Of a DNA stretch of 64,000 nucleotides, positions 53,153 to 61,333 are shown piece by piece; positions within the stretch are counted from its first letter, which is position 1; the number at the start of each line of letters is the position of its first letter. The notes beneath the pieces are model-generated. The model saw only the letters and a program-made list of their open reading frames with translations, did not search any database and was not told the origin of the DNA. The stretch comes from Rummeliibacillus sp963792445 (lineage in GTDB: Bacteria > Bacillota > Bacilli > Bacillales_A > Planococcaceae), in the NCBI GenBank assembly GCA_963792445.1, contig CAWBWO010000002.1, positions 434,001 to 498,000 of the forward strand. The letters run 5' to 3'. The position numbers and the translations under genes are program-made.

Positions 53153-53569
53153 TTATTGAATTTCGATTCTATGATTATTTTCGATTGTTTGTTGATCGTT
53201 TTTGGGTAGGTTTATATTAAGTACGCCGTTTTCGTATTTGCATTCGATACCGTCAAATTGGATATTGTCAATGACAAATTGACGTTTGAAAGAACGACTT
53301 ACGCGTTCGCGGCGAATATAATTTGTTGCATCATCTTTATTTTCAGTTTCTTGATTTTGGCTTGCTTCAACAGTTAAAAGATTGTTGTTGTAAGTGACAT
53401 TGATGTCTTCTTTGTTCATACCGGGAATATCCATATTGATGATGTAAGAATGTTCTTTTTCCTCAATGTCTACATTTGGTTGGTTCATTGGCGTAAAGAA
53501 AGAATCAAATGCTTGATCGAAGAATTGTGGGAAAAAGAAATTACGACTTGTTGGAAATAAGTTTGACAT
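53153..53569 (-). CDS. Hsp20/alpha-crystallin small heat-shock protein
   Basis: A 138-residue holdase chaperone. An aromatic N-terminal arm (SRNFFFPQFFDQAFDSFF) precedes the crystallin domain (VDIEEKEHSYIINMDIPGMNKEDINVTY to YENGVLNINLPK, landmarks only), and the C-terminus carries an I-x-I motif (RIEIQ). AAGAGGTAATGAACT precedes the ATG. It is regulated by HrcA through the CIRCE operator over its promoter. Confidence 0.93.
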   Translation of the reverse strand: MSNLFPTSRNFFFPQFFDQAFDSFFTPMNQPNVDIEEKEHSYIINMDIPGMNKEDINVTYNNNLLTVEASQNQETENKDDATNYIRRERVSRSFKRQFVIDNIQFDGIECKYENGVLNINLPKNDQQTIENNHRIEIQ

Positions 53570-53639
53570 AGTTCATTACCTCTTTTTAAATTTTTTCTTC
53601 GAAAGGGGAATCATTTAACTGATCCTCTTTACATTTATA

Positions 53640-53679
53640 ATAATACATATTGTTATCACTCTTGTCAAGTGAGTGCTAA
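53640..53679 (-). promoter_or_regulatory. CIRCE operator overlapping the hsp20 promoter
   Basis: TTATCACTC-N9-GAGTGCTAA at 53653-53679 is the HrcA operator with one mismatch. On the minus strand the -35 TTGACA lies within the 9-base spacer (53663-53668), followed by 17 bases and the -10 TATTAT (53640-53645). HrcA binding would therefore cover the -35 box. Confidence 0.9.
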
Positions 53680-53797
53680 CAATTTTTAAAACGCATTTCA
53701 AATAACAAAGTTGATCAATAATAACTCTCATCGTTATAAAAGGGGAGTGATCGTTAACTCCTCTCATTTTAGGCTGTAATTATAGGCGAACGTGTAG

Positions 53798-53825
53798 ACT
53801 GTTAAACTTTTCAAAGCATAATCTA
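53798..53825 (+). promoter_or_regulatory. Sigma-K-like promoter for the Tyr/Pro-rich gene
   Basis: AC (53798-53799), 17 bases, CATAATCTA (53817-53825): AC-N17-CATANNNTA, some 27 bases before the start codon. Confidence 0.55.
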
Positions 53826-53851
53826 TATTGACATTGAAGGGAGGAAAATGA

Positions 53852-54052
53852 ATGCGTAATATAAATGAACGAAGAGAGCGGGATTTCGGCAGAAATCGTG
53901 GATTCGATGAGGACTTCCGTCGAAGAAGATCATTTTATCCATATCCAATTTATCCATTCTACCCAATCTATCCACCATATTATGGATACCCACCATATTA
54001 TGGATACCCACCGTATTATGGCTATCCATACAATAGTCCTTACGGCTACTAG
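53852..54052 (+). CDS. Tyr/Pro-rich spore-coat-like protein
   Basis: A 66-residue protein: an Arg-rich N-terminus (ERRERDFGRNRGFDEDFRRRR as landmark) and a tail of YPIYPFYP and three tandem YPPYYG units coded by near-identical 18-base repeats (53965-54020). Low-complexity Tyr/Pro proteins of this kind are common in Bacillus spore coats, where tyrosines are crosslinked. The sigma-K-like promoter supports this. GGGAGGAAAATGA precedes the ATG. Confidence 0.72.
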   Translation: MRNINERRERDFGRNRGFDEDFRRRRSFYPYPIYPFYPIYPPYYGYPPYYGYPPYYGYPYNSPYGY

Positions 54053-54184
54053 GAACAATTAACATAATAATTTGAACTAGATATTGGAAGAATTTAAAGA
54101 CGCCATTCTCAAAACAACTATTCAAATAGAAAATCAACTATGAAATTGACTCATCTATATATTTATATTTATATAAATTAGGAG

Positions 54185-54222
54185 GAGGCGTTGATCCAAG
54201 GAGGAAAAACGCTTCTTTTTTA
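54185..54222 (+). terminator. Terminator downstream of the coat-like gene
   Basis: Stem GAGGCGTT / AAACGCTTC, then T6. Confidence 0.65.
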
Positions 54223-54317
54223 TGATTTTATCGAATGAAAGATAGATAATTAGTACATAAAAAGAAACTCCACACAGTAGTATGGAGTTTCCAGGCAACT
54301 TTGTTCACCTTATTATC

Positions 54318-54431
54318 TTAATAAGATTTAATGAACGCTGTGCCAACAATGATTAATAGGATGAATAGGACAACAATTAAAGCAAAATTGTTGTTGTTGC
54401 CATATCCACCTTGATAGTTACCGTAGTCCAT
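54318..54431 (-). CDS. YjcZ-family sporulation peptide (copy 1)
   Basis: A 37-residue peptide: Gly/Asn-rich head (DYGNYQGGYGNNNN), then FALIVVLFILLIIVGTAFI, one membrane helix, the exact YjcZ/YtzL-type layout. GGAGGGGACTAC precedes the ATG. It is a tandem paralogue of the gene at 54535, with long identical DNA in the 3' half, and has its own sigma-K-like promoter. Confidence 0.85.
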   Translation of the reverse strand: MDYGNYQGGYGNNNNFALIVVLFILLIIVGTAFIKSY

Positions 54432-54461
54432 GTAGTCCCCTCCTTTTTTTTAGGTATACTT

Positions 54462-54489
54462 TAAAATATGTTGAAGTACATAGACTTGT
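54462..54489 (-). promoter_or_regulatory. Sigma-K-like promoter of YjcZ copy 1
   Basis: Minus strand AC (54488-54489), 17 bases, CATATTTTA (54462-54470). Confidence 0.55.
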
Positions 54490-54534
54490 TTAGTTGTTTT
54501 ACATAGTTTTGAAAAAAATTTCTAGCAATTTATT

Positions 54535-54651
54535 TTAGCAATAATTATTTTTGATGAACGCTGTGCCAACAATGATTAATAGGATGAATAGAACAACAAT
54601 TATAGCAAAGTTGTTGTTGTTGCCATCGTTACCTTGATTTTCGCATCCCAT
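54535..54651 (-). CDS. YjcZ-family sporulation peptide (copy 2)
   Basis: A 38-residue paralogue: head GCENQGNDGNNNN, then FAIIVVLFILLIIVGTAFI, ending KNNYC. Same membrane-helix layout as copy 1. It carries two Cys that copy 1 lacks. GGAGGGGTCATC precedes the ATG. Recent tandem duplication is likely from the shared DNA. Confidence 0.85.
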   Translation of the reverse strand: MGCENQGNDGNNNNFAIIVVLFILLIIVGTAFIKNNYC

Positions 54652-54680
54652 GATGACCCCTCCTTCTTTTAGGCCTACTA

Positions 54681-54708
54681 TAAATTATGTTAAGTCTCCA
54701 AAGAGTGT
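54681..54708 (-). promoter_or_regulatory. Sigma-K-like promoter of YjcZ copy 2
   Basis: Minus strand AC (54707-54708), 17 bases, CATAATTTA (54681-54689). Confidence 0.55.
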
Positions 54709-54841
54709 TGGGTTGTCATACAGAGTTTCAGAAATTTTTCCAACCTTTTTTATTCAACTTACCTCTTTTCAATTTGAAGATGAAATAATAAAGACGCAAT
54801 GCTATTATTAACATTAGTATGTAAATTGGAGGCTACAATCG

Positions 54842-55786
54842 ATGAAACAATATTTGGACCTTTGCCGCCATATTTTAGAAAATGGTAATGATAAGGGAGA
54901 TCGTACAGGAACAGGTACGTTAAGCGTTTTTGGTTATCAAATGCGATTTAATCTACAAGATGGCTTTCCTTTAATGACGACGAAAAAGACTGCATTTCGT
55001 TTAATTGCGACAGAGTTATTGTGGTTTTTAAAAGGAGATACGAATGTCCGCACATTAATTGCCCAAAATAATCATATTTGGGATGAATGGGCTTTTGAAA
55101 AATGGGTAAAAAGTGAAGACTATAACGGACCAGAGATGATTGACTTTGGTCATCGTGTATTAACAGATGACACATTTAAAAAACAATATGATGAACAAAT
55201 GGCGATTTTCCAAAAGAAAATTCTAGAAGACGAATCGTTTGCTAAAAAGTTCGGTGATCTCGGTCCGGTATATGGGAAACAATGGCGCTCTTGGCCAGAT
55301 GCATTGGGTGGAACGATCGATCAGATTCAAAATGTGATTGATTCCATCAAGGAAAATCCAAATTCAAGACGTCATATTGTCACAGCGTGGAATCCAGCTG
55401 AAGTGGATGATATGGCTTTACCACCATGCCATTCGCTGTTCCAATTCTATGTAGCAGATGGTTTGCTTTCTTGCCAACTCTATCAACGCAGTGCAGATGT
55501 TTTCCTTGGTGTACCATTTAATATTGCTTCATATGCATTACTTACACATCTCATTGCAAAAGAGTGTGGACTTGAAGTAGGGGATTTTGTTCATACTTTA
55601 GGGGATGCACATATTTATAAAAACCACATAGAACAAGTGAATGAGCAATTATCGCGTACGCCAAAATCTCTACCAAAACTCGTGATTAAAACGGACAAGG
55701 AATCAATTTTTGACTATGAAATGGAAGATTTAGTAATCGAAGGCTATGACCCATATCCACGAATTTCAGCACCTATTTCAGTGTAA
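54842..55786 (+). CDS. thyA: Thymidylate synthase ThyA
   Basis: Converts dUMP to dTMP with 5,10-methylene-tetrahydrofolate. The 314-residue sequence has the folate/dUMP Arg segment DRTGTGTLSVFG, the catalytic Cys in LPPCHSLFQFYV, RSADVFLGVPFNIASYALL and HTLGDAHIYKNH. It contains the roughly 50-residue insert (about 85-140) of the Lactobacillus/Staphylococcus-type enzyme, so it is longer than E. coli ThyA (264). dfrA follows 14 bases downstream. Confidence 0.97.
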   Translation: MKQYLDLCRHILENGNDKGDRTGTGTLSVFGYQMRFNLQDGFPLMTTKKTAFRLIATELLWFLKGDTNVRTLIAQNNHIWDEWAFEKWVKSEDYNGPEMIDFGHRVLTDDTFKKQYDEQMAIFQKKILEDESFAKKFGDLGPVYGKQWRSWPDALGGTIDQIQNVIDSIKENPNSRRHIVTAWNPAEVDDMALPPCHSLFQFYVADGLLSCQLYQRSADVFLGVPFNIASYALLTHLIAKECGLEVGDFVHTLGDAHIYKNHIEQVNEQLSRTPKSLPKLVIKTDKESIFDYEMEDLVIEGYDPYPRISAPISV

Positions 55787-55800
55787 GGAGGGATTTTACT

Positions 55801-56277
55801 ATGATTTCATTAATCGTTGCACATGACGAAAATCAAGTAATCGGCTACAACAAAGCGATGCCTTGGCATTTACCAGGTGACTTAGCTTATTTTAAAAAGA
55901 CCACTATGGGAAAACCGATGATCATGGGACGAAAAACATTTGAATCAATTGGCAAAGCGTTGCCTGGAAGAACTAATATTGTTGTCACAAGAGACCCTAG
56001 TTATCAAGCTGAAGGCATTGTAGTTGCTCATTCTTTTGATGAGGCCTTAGCAATTGCTGAGAAGGAAGAGAAAGAAATAATGGTGATTGGTGGGGAGCAA
56101 ATATTCAAAATGGCTCTACCTATTGCAGATGTTTTATATGTAACATTCATCCAACATGAGTTTAACGGTGATACGTATTTTCCAGCATATGGTGACGAAT
56201 GGAAGAAAGTTTCTGAATCTGAAGTATTTGAAACAGAGGATCATATTAAGTTTTCATATATTGTCTATAAAAAGTAG
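55801..56277 (+). CDS. dfrA: Dihydrofolate reductase DfrA
   Basis: Regenerates tetrahydrofolate from the dihydrofolate made by ThyA. The 158-residue sequence starts ISLIVAHDENQVIGYNKAMPWHLPGDLAYFKK and shows MGRKTFESIG and VIGGEQIF, all standard DHFR motifs. Position 27-30 (catalytic Asp in LPGDLAYF) is normal, and no known trimethoprim-resistance change is obvious by eye. AAGGAGGGATTTTACT precedes the ATG. Operon thyA-dfrA ends at a terminator. Confidence 0.97.
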   Translation: MISLIVAHDENQVIGYNKAMPWHLPGDLAYFKKTTMGKPMIMGRKTFESIGKALPGRTNIVVTRDPSYQAEGIVVAHSFDEALAIAEKEEKEIMVIGGEQIFKMALPIADVLYVTFIQHEFNGDTYFPAYGDEWKKVSESEVFETEDHIKFSYIVYKK

Positions 56278-56303
56278 GAATTTGGATAGATGTATTGTAT
56301 GAT

Positions 56304-56340
56304 TAGAGTGACTATAAGAATATAGTCACTCTATTTTTTT
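56304..56340 (+). terminator. Terminator after thyA-dfrA
   Basis: Perfect 13-bp stem TAGAGTGACTATA / TATAGTCACTCTA, then T7. Confidence 0.9.
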
Positions 56341-56354
56341 AGGAGGAATAGTAC

Positions 56355-57452
56355 ATGCTGAAATGGAAGCGATTTACGACTTTTTGCATGCTAATGCTTT
56401 TAATAATTCTAGCTTATCCAACAAATTCTCAAGCAGCCACATCGGATAAAAACAAAGTTGTGAATGTGCCTGATCCACAATTAAAAAGCTATTTAAAAGG
56501 CGAACTAGGTGTGAAAACATTGACAAGAGGTGCCATGTTAAAAGTAAAAAAACTGAACTATTCAGTTGCAAGTGATAACAGTCGAAAACCTTTAACTTCA
56601 TTGGAAGGTTTACAATATGCCAAAAATCTAAAATTAGTGACGATTAAAGGGAATCAAGTCACAAATTATAAGCCTCTTGCAAAATTGGCAAAGCTTACTT
56701 ATTTGAATATTAATGAAAACAGCTCAGGTTCCAAAACAGTCACTTCGCTTAAATACATAGTAGATATTCCGAATCTTGAAACACTTTATGCAAGAGGGAA
56801 CAAAATCTCAAATATTGAAGGTTTAGAAAAATTAACTAAACTAAAAGATATCTCATTAGAAAACAATCGAATTGATCAAGAGGATATCGATCAATTATTC
56901 AATTACAAAGTTATAAAATACAACAAAGTGACCATCTTACAACGCCTAAACTATTTTAATATTAGTTATAACAATATAAAGGATGTTCAAAAATTATTAA
57001 AATTGCCGAATATCAAGCAACTTCTAACAGTTGGAAACCATGTAAATAATTTTTCTCATCCTGATACACCAGATACCAAGATTAATTATAAGAACCAATA
57101 TGTAGTTACGACGATGAATATCAAATCCAAAGGGAGAAAGGATTCATGGTATGGGCAACTAAATAATCCTGTTCGCGTTGAATCGGGGATATTCATGCGC
57201 ATGTTTGGAACAGCAAAAACTTCGCAAGTGTTGGTGGACATACCTGATTTTCTTACAACGCAAGACCCCCTAAACTCATATGATTTAGTTTATGGTACAA
57301 GGGGAAAAGCCAAACTTTATCAAGAAACAATAAAAGGAGATAAATTTGCATTACTAAGATTTACTGATATCGGTGACAATATCAATACAATCGTATTAAC
57401 TTCATACAACTATGAAAGCTTTAAACTAATCATTCATTTGAATCGGATGTAA
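56355..57452 (+). CDS. Secreted leucine-rich-repeat (internalin-like) protein
   Basis: A 365-residue protein with a signal peptide (FCMLMLLIILAYPTNSQAA). Residues about 60-215 hold five or so 22-residue LRRs of internalin type (LTSLEGLQYAKNLKLVTIKGNQV, IPNLETLYARGNKISNIEGLEKLTKL, landmarks). The C-terminal part (about 230-365) is of unknown fold. There is no sorting signal, so it is likely released or loosely bound. Probably a protein-binding surface factor; AGGAGGAATAGTAC precedes the ATG. Confidence 0.82.
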   Translation: MLKWKRFTTFCMLMLLIILAYPTNSQAATSDKNKVVNVPDPQLKSYLKGELGVKTLTRGAMLKVKKLNYSVASDNSRKPLTSLEGLQYAKNLKLVTIKGNQVTNYKPLAKLAKLTYLNINENSSGSKTVTSLKYIVDIPNLETLYARGNKISNIEGLEKLTKLKDISLENNRIDQEDIDQLFNYKVIKYNKVTILQRLNYFNISYNNIKDVQKLLKLPNIKQLLTVGNHVNNFSHPDTPDTKINYKNQYVVTTMNIKSKGRKDSWYGQLNNPVRVESGIFMRMFGTAKTSQVLVDIPDFLTTQDPLNSYDLVYGTRGKAKLYQETIKGDKFALLRFTDIGDNINTIVLTSYNYESFKLIIHLNRM

Positions 57453-57465
57453 TTGAATCATGGGT

Positions 57466-57507
57466 ACTTGAGACGGAATCAAAAGATTACTGTCTCAAGT
57501 TTTTTTA
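57466..57507 (+). terminator. Terminator after LRR gene
   Basis: Stem ACTTGAGAC / GTCTCAAGT, then T7. The rest of the gap to 57770 has TTGACA at 57653 and a weak -10, but no gene. Confidence 0.82.
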
Positions 57508-57770
57508 TTTTTGCTTTGGGTAGACGCTTTTTCGTGGATGGGGTGGTGAACAAAAGGTGTACCCAAATAGTTAGATATTTTTAGTTAAATCCTGATTAAA
57601 GAGCATATATTATATAACTATCCCTTTAAAGACATAGAAAATTTCAATCAAATTGACAAATGTCACATGTTCGATTACTCAAAAATCTAGTAAAATAATG
57701 ATAAGGCTTTCATTTTTACTTTATAGCCATATCATTTAGAATGAGGCAAACAATTAAAGGATGTGTCAAT

Positions 57771-58611
57771 GTGGGACGAATTCATGTCGTAACGGACTCG
57801 ACCAGCGAATTAACTAATCAAGAGATCAATCAATATCAAATTCATGTAGTACCCTTAACCATTCAAATTAACAACGAAACTTTTACAGATGGAGTAGACA
57901 TTGGACCCGTAGAATTTTTTGAAAAAATGGCAAACTCATCTGAATTACCAAAAAGTTCACAGCCTGCAGTAGGCGTATTCCAAGAATTATTTGATGAACT
58001 AGGTCGTGATGGTGATGAAGTAATCGTCATTACAATGGCAGGGAGTTTAAGTGGTACAATCAAATCTGCCGCTAGCAGCTGCATCTATGACAGAGACGAA
58101 TGTAGTTGTGGTTGATTCAGAGTTTACTTCTTTTGGCCTTGGTTTCCAAGTATTAGAAGCAGCAATGATGGCTCAAGAAGGTAAAACAATGGAGGAGATT
58201 GTTAAACGTTTAGACCATGTACGAAAAAATACAAATCTATATATAGTAGTAGATACGTTAGATCATTTGGTAAAAGGTGGTCGTATCGGCAAGGGAACTG
58301 GTTTAATTGGGTCTTTATTAAATATTAAGCCGATCGCTTCTCTTGATGAAGGAACCTACACCCCTGTTGCAAAAGTACGAAGTCATAAACAAGCTGTAAA
58401 ATATTTGTTTAATCAATTCCAAGAAGATACAAAAGGAAAAGTAATCAAAGGTGTGGGCATTGCACATGCAGAAGGCCGTAAAATAGCGGATCCTTTAAAA
58501 TCAATGATTGAAGTGTCAGGCTATGTTGATGTAAAATTTGGCTATACGTCGCCAATCATTAGTACACACACTGGGCCAGGAGCAGTTGGCTTTTCATACT
58601 ATACTGACTAA
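57771..58611 (+). pseudogene. DegV-family fatty-acid-binding protein, single-base frameshift
   Basis: DegV/FakB-type proteins bind fatty acids and present them to the kinase FakA. Visible motifs are VVTDSTSELT at the N-terminus, LPKSSQPAVG, VITMAGSLSGT, then VVDSEFTSFGLGF, DTLDHLVKGGRIGKGTGLIGSLLNIKPI and HTGPGAVGFSYY (landmarks). The frame breaks near 58068 in TCTGCCGCTAGC; dropping one base joins TIKSA to LAAASMTETN. Span 841 = 3 x 280 + 1. The GTG start at 57771 follows AAAGGATGTGTCAAT; an ATG 30 bases earlier has no site. Confidence 0.87.
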
Positions 58612-58617
58612 TTATAG

Positions 58618-58650
58618 GCGGCAGGGAAAACAATATTCCCTGCTTTCTTT
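58618..58650 (+). terminator. Terminator after degV-type gene
   Basis: Stem GCAGGGAA / TTCCCTGC, then a T-rich tail. Confidence 0.75.
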
Positions 58651-58692
58651 CATTATGAGCGACAATGTCGACATGAAAGGAAGATTTAGAAA

Positions 58693-59505
58693 GTGAAAAA
58701 ATGGGTAATATTAATATTATGTGTGATTTTCTTGACTGGATGTCAAACACAAAGTGACATGGGGAATAGACAAGGAACGAACAAGATTACTGTAACAAAA
58801 ATGATGAAACTAAAAGACATACGGTATGTAGCATTAGGAGATTCTTTGACATTAGGAGTCGGGGATGAAACAAAAAGACAAGGGTATGTTGGCCGTTTTA
58901 AACAAGAGATCGAGTCATGGCAAGGAGTTAAATCGGTAACGGTGTTCGACACAGCTAAAAGGGGGCGAACAAGTCAACAACTAATCGCTCAACTTAAATC
59001 TGGTGAAATTGATGATGAATTACATAATGCGAATATTATAACAGTGACAATCGGCGGCAATGATTTAATGAAAATTGTCCGTGCCAATATCACAGATTTA
59101 ACGAAAGAAGTCTTTGATACGGAAAGGCCAGATTTCCAAATGAGATATGCTACGGTTATGAAACTAATCAGAGAACGAAATCAGAATGCCCCTATCATTT
59201 TAATTGGCGTTTACAATCCTTTATCTATTTTTACAAAACAGAAATCAGATATGAATACAATTATGCAAGAATGGAATTCAGATATACGCGGATTTGCAGA
59301 TGGTGATGCTTATGCAGTGTATGTAAATGTAGAAGATTTATTTGATTCAAATGACAATTTAGTTTATCATACAGATTTTTTCCATCCAAATGCAAAGGGC
59401 TATGACCAAATGACAGCAAGAATTATAAAAACTTTACATGAAATTGATCTAAATAGACTATCACAGGGTCAATTTGATTTTAGGGAGGATACCAGAGATG
59501 AATAA
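58693..59505 (+). CDS. SGNH/GDSL-hydrolase lipoprotein (YpmR type)
   Basis: A 270-residue lipoprotein with lipobox LTGC at residue 17. SGNH blocks: YVALGDSLTLGVGDE, TIGGNDLM and HPNAKGYDQM (Asp-x2-His type). B. subtilis YpmR is the match in sequence and in neighbourhood (ypmR-ypmS-msr genes). The start is GTG at 58693 after AAAGGAAGATTTAGAAA. Its 3' end overlaps ypmS by 8 bases. Confidence 0.88.
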   Translation: MKKWVILILCVIFLTGCQTQSDMGNRQGTNKITVTKMMKLKDIRYVALGDSLTLGVGDETKRQGYVGRFKQEIESWQGVKSVTVFDTAKRGRTSQQLIAQLKSGEIDDELHNANIITVTIGGNDLMKIVRANITDLTKEVFDTERPDFQMRYATVMKLIRERNQNAPIILIGVYNPLSIFTKQKSDMNTIMQEWNSDIRGFADGDAYAVYVNVEDLFDSNDNLVYHTDFFHPNAKGYDQMTARIIKTLHEIDLNRLSQGQFDFREDTRDE

Positions 59506-60094
59506 ATGGAAGGGGGCCTTTTTCGTTCTTTTCACACTTGTGATAGCATCCATTGTTTTCGTTGGCTATCTTATTACAACACCAATCGATGATATGGCTT
59601 CACCTACCATAAGAGAACTTCCTAATGGCAGCCATCTCAAAGTTGAAACGACACCGAAAGAATTTGAACATATGGCCAATCAATTAATCGCGAATTCAAT
59701 GAATACATCTAAAATCCCTGTGCAAATGTTTGTGGATAAAGAAGTAACCTTACGTAGTACCTTAACCGTTTTTGAAATGGAATTGCCCATAGTGATGACG
59801 TTTGAACCCTCTATTGAAAAGGGTAATCTATTATTAAAACAAAAGACGGTTGAGGTTGGAATGCTTGATATCCCTCCCAATTCAGCACTGAAGTTATTAA
59901 AGGATTCCGTTGACTTACCGAAATGGATGCACATTCAACCGAATGAAGAACAAATCTATTTAAATTTAACCGAGATGGATATTCCAATCGGGGAAAATTT
60001 AAAAGCACGGGTTGAAGCAAAAGAATTTAATTTACAAGAAAATCGGATTATACTGGATGTAGTAATTCCGAACAAAAAGGAGGTATTGCAATGA
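59498..60094 (+). CDS. YpmS-family membrane-anchored protein
   Basis: A 198-residue protein with one N-terminal membrane helix (KGAFFVLFTLVIASIVFVGYLITT as landmark) and an extracytoplasmic beta-rich domain (STLTVFEMELPIVMTFEPSIE; VEVGMLDIPPNSALKLLKD). YpmS is of unknown function and travels with ypmR. The ATG at 59498 follows AGGGAGGATACCAGAG inside the ypmR end. Its stop overlaps the msrA start by 4 bases. Confidence 0.85.
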   Translation: MNKWKGAFFVLFTLVIASIVFVGYLITTPIDDMASPTIRELPNGSHLKVETTPKEFEHMANQLIANSMNTSKIPVQMFVDKEVTLRSTLTVFEMELPIVMTFEPSIEKGNLLLKQKTVEVGMLDIPPNSALKLLKDSVDLPKWMHIQPNEEQIYLNLTEMDIPIGENLKARVEAKEFNLQENRIILDVVIPNKKEVLQ

Positions 60095-60624
60095 CTTCTT
60101 CAATTGCAACATTCGCTGGTGGATGCTTCTGGTGTATGGTCAAACCTTTTGACGAACAACCTGGTATCGAATCGGTCATTTCAGGTTATACAGGTGGTTT
60201 TGTTGAAAATCCAAGCTATCAACAAGTTTGTACAGATTTAACAGGTCATTTTGAAGCTGTTCAAATCACGTATGACCCAGAAGTCTATCCATATGAAAAA
60301 CTAGTTGAAACGTTTTGGACATTAATCGATCCAACTGATGCTGGTGGACAATTTTTTGACCGTGGAAAGTCATATATGACAGCAATTTTCTATCATAACG
60401 ATGAACAACGAAAAATTGCTGAGGCATCAAAAAGAGCGCTTGAGGAATCTGGAAAGTTCGATCGGAAAGTAGCCACCAAAATATTAGAAGCCAAGCCATT
60501 CTATAAGGCAGAAGAATATCATCAAAACTATTATAAGAAAAACAAAGCACACTATGAACGCTATGCAGTAGGCTCAGGACGCGTTGCATTTCAACAGCAA
60601 CATTGGGGGAATCATGATGAATAA
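60091..60624 (+). CDS. msrA: Peptide methionine-(S)-sulfoxide reductase MsrA
   Basis: Repairs oxidised methionine (S form). The catalytic motif GGCFWCM is at residues 10-16, with YTGG and GHFEAVQ (Glu) motifs following; the length of 177 residues is normal. There is no signal peptide, so it is cytosolic. AAGGAGGTATTGCA precedes the ATG. Coupled to ypmS upstream and to msrB downstream (overlap 8 bases). Confidence 0.96.
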   Translation: MTSSIATFAGGCFWCMVKPFDEQPGIESVISGYTGGFVENPSYQQVCTDLTGHFEAVQITYDPEVYPYEKLVETFWTLIDPTDAGGQFFDRGKSYMTAIFYHNDEQRKIAEASKRALEESGKFDRKVATKILEAKPFYKAEEYHQNYYKKNKAHYERYAVGSGRVAFQQQHWGNHDE

Positions 60625-61051
60625 GGAAGAAAAACTTAAAGAATTAACACCAATGCAATTTCATGTTACACAAGAACATGGTACCGAACCTCCATACCGA
60701 AATGAGTTTGATGAACATTTTGAAGAAGGGTTATATGTAGATATCGTTTCAGGAGAACCATTATTTTCTTCAAAAGATAAATACAACTCAGGATGTGGCT
60801 GGCCCGCATTCACAAAACCAGTAAATCAAGCAAACGTTACAGAACATTTCGATACAACCTTCGGCATGAGACGCACGGAAGTCCGCAGTAAAGATGCCGA
60901 ATCACATCTAGGACACGTTTTCCCAGATGGACCTAGAGAAGCAGGTGGCCTACGCTATTGCATCAATTCAGCAGCACTACGTTTTATCCCTACAAGTAAA
61001 CTTGAAGAAGAAGGCTATGGGGAATATAAAAAGCTATTTGATGCAAAGTAA
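60617..61051 (+). CDS. msrB: Peptide methionine-(R)-sulfoxide reductase MsrB
   Basis: Repairs oxidised methionine (R form). The catalytic Cys lies in RYCINSAALRF, with the conserved GCGWPAF and HLGHVFPDG motifs; the two CxxC zinc motifs of other MsrB forms are absent. Length is 144 residues. ATG at 60617 is preferred (GGGGA with 6 bases spacing) over the ATG one codon earlier. Last gene of ypmR-ypmS-msrA-msrB. Confidence 0.95.
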   Translation: MNKEEKLKELTPMQFHVTQEHGTEPPYRNEFDEHFEEGLYVDIVSGEPLFSSKDKYNSGCGWPAFTKPVNQANVTEHFDTTFGMRRTEVRSKDAESHLGHVFPDGPREAGGLRYCINSAALRFIPTSKLEEEGYGEYKKLFDAK

Positions 61052-61086
61052 TTGAAATCAGGAACAAAAATAGTAGAAACTCAAGA

Positions 61087-61120
61087 GAAAAGATCGCCGA
61101 GTGAGGCGGTCTTTTTGTTT
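61087..61120 (+). terminator. Terminator after msrB
   Basis: Stem AAGATCGCC / GGCGGTCTT, then T-rich. Confidence 0.8.
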
Positions 61121-61175
61121 TTTCCTTATAAGTGATGGTATTGGGGGAAGGGACGGGACTTAAAATATCGGAAAT

Positions 61176-61269
61176 GCAAATACAATTTGAAAATACGCAA
61201 GTAAAGTACTTGAAATTGCAAGTAAAACTGAAAAAATTGCAAGTAACCTATTTATAACTGCAAGTAAAA
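61176..61269. repeat. Degenerate 21-bp tandem repeat array (GCAAGTAA head)
   Basis: Heads at 61176 (GCAAATAC), 61197, 61218, 61239 and 61260 (GCAAGTAA each) are spaced by exactly 21 bases; the rest of each unit is degenerate and AT-rich. The array fills the convergent gap between msrB and metC. One frame reads a 27-residue LQVK-type heptad repeat from an ATG at 61175, without a ribosome-binding site. Confidence 0.6.
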
Positions 61270-61283
61270 AATGTATGGTGTAA

Positions 61284-61320
61284 AAAAGTAGCACAACCAA
61301 TCCAAAAGGTTGTGCTACCA
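61284..61320 (-). terminator. Terminator after metC
   Basis: Perfect stem GTAGCACAACC / GGTTGTGCTAC with T-run on the minus strand. Confidence 0.88.
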
Positions 61321-61333
61321 GTTTAAAGTTATT

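Noticed and set aside
53965..54020. Short near-identical repeats that might look like a CRISPR-type array
   Set aside because: They are contiguous 18-base codon repeats for YPPYYG units within an ORF that has a ribosome-binding site; there are no spacers.
61175..61258. 27-codon heptad-repeat ORF across the 21-bp array
   Set aside because: There is no ribosome-binding site at useful spacing, and the periodicity is fully explained by the DNA repeat; kept as a repeat, not a gene.
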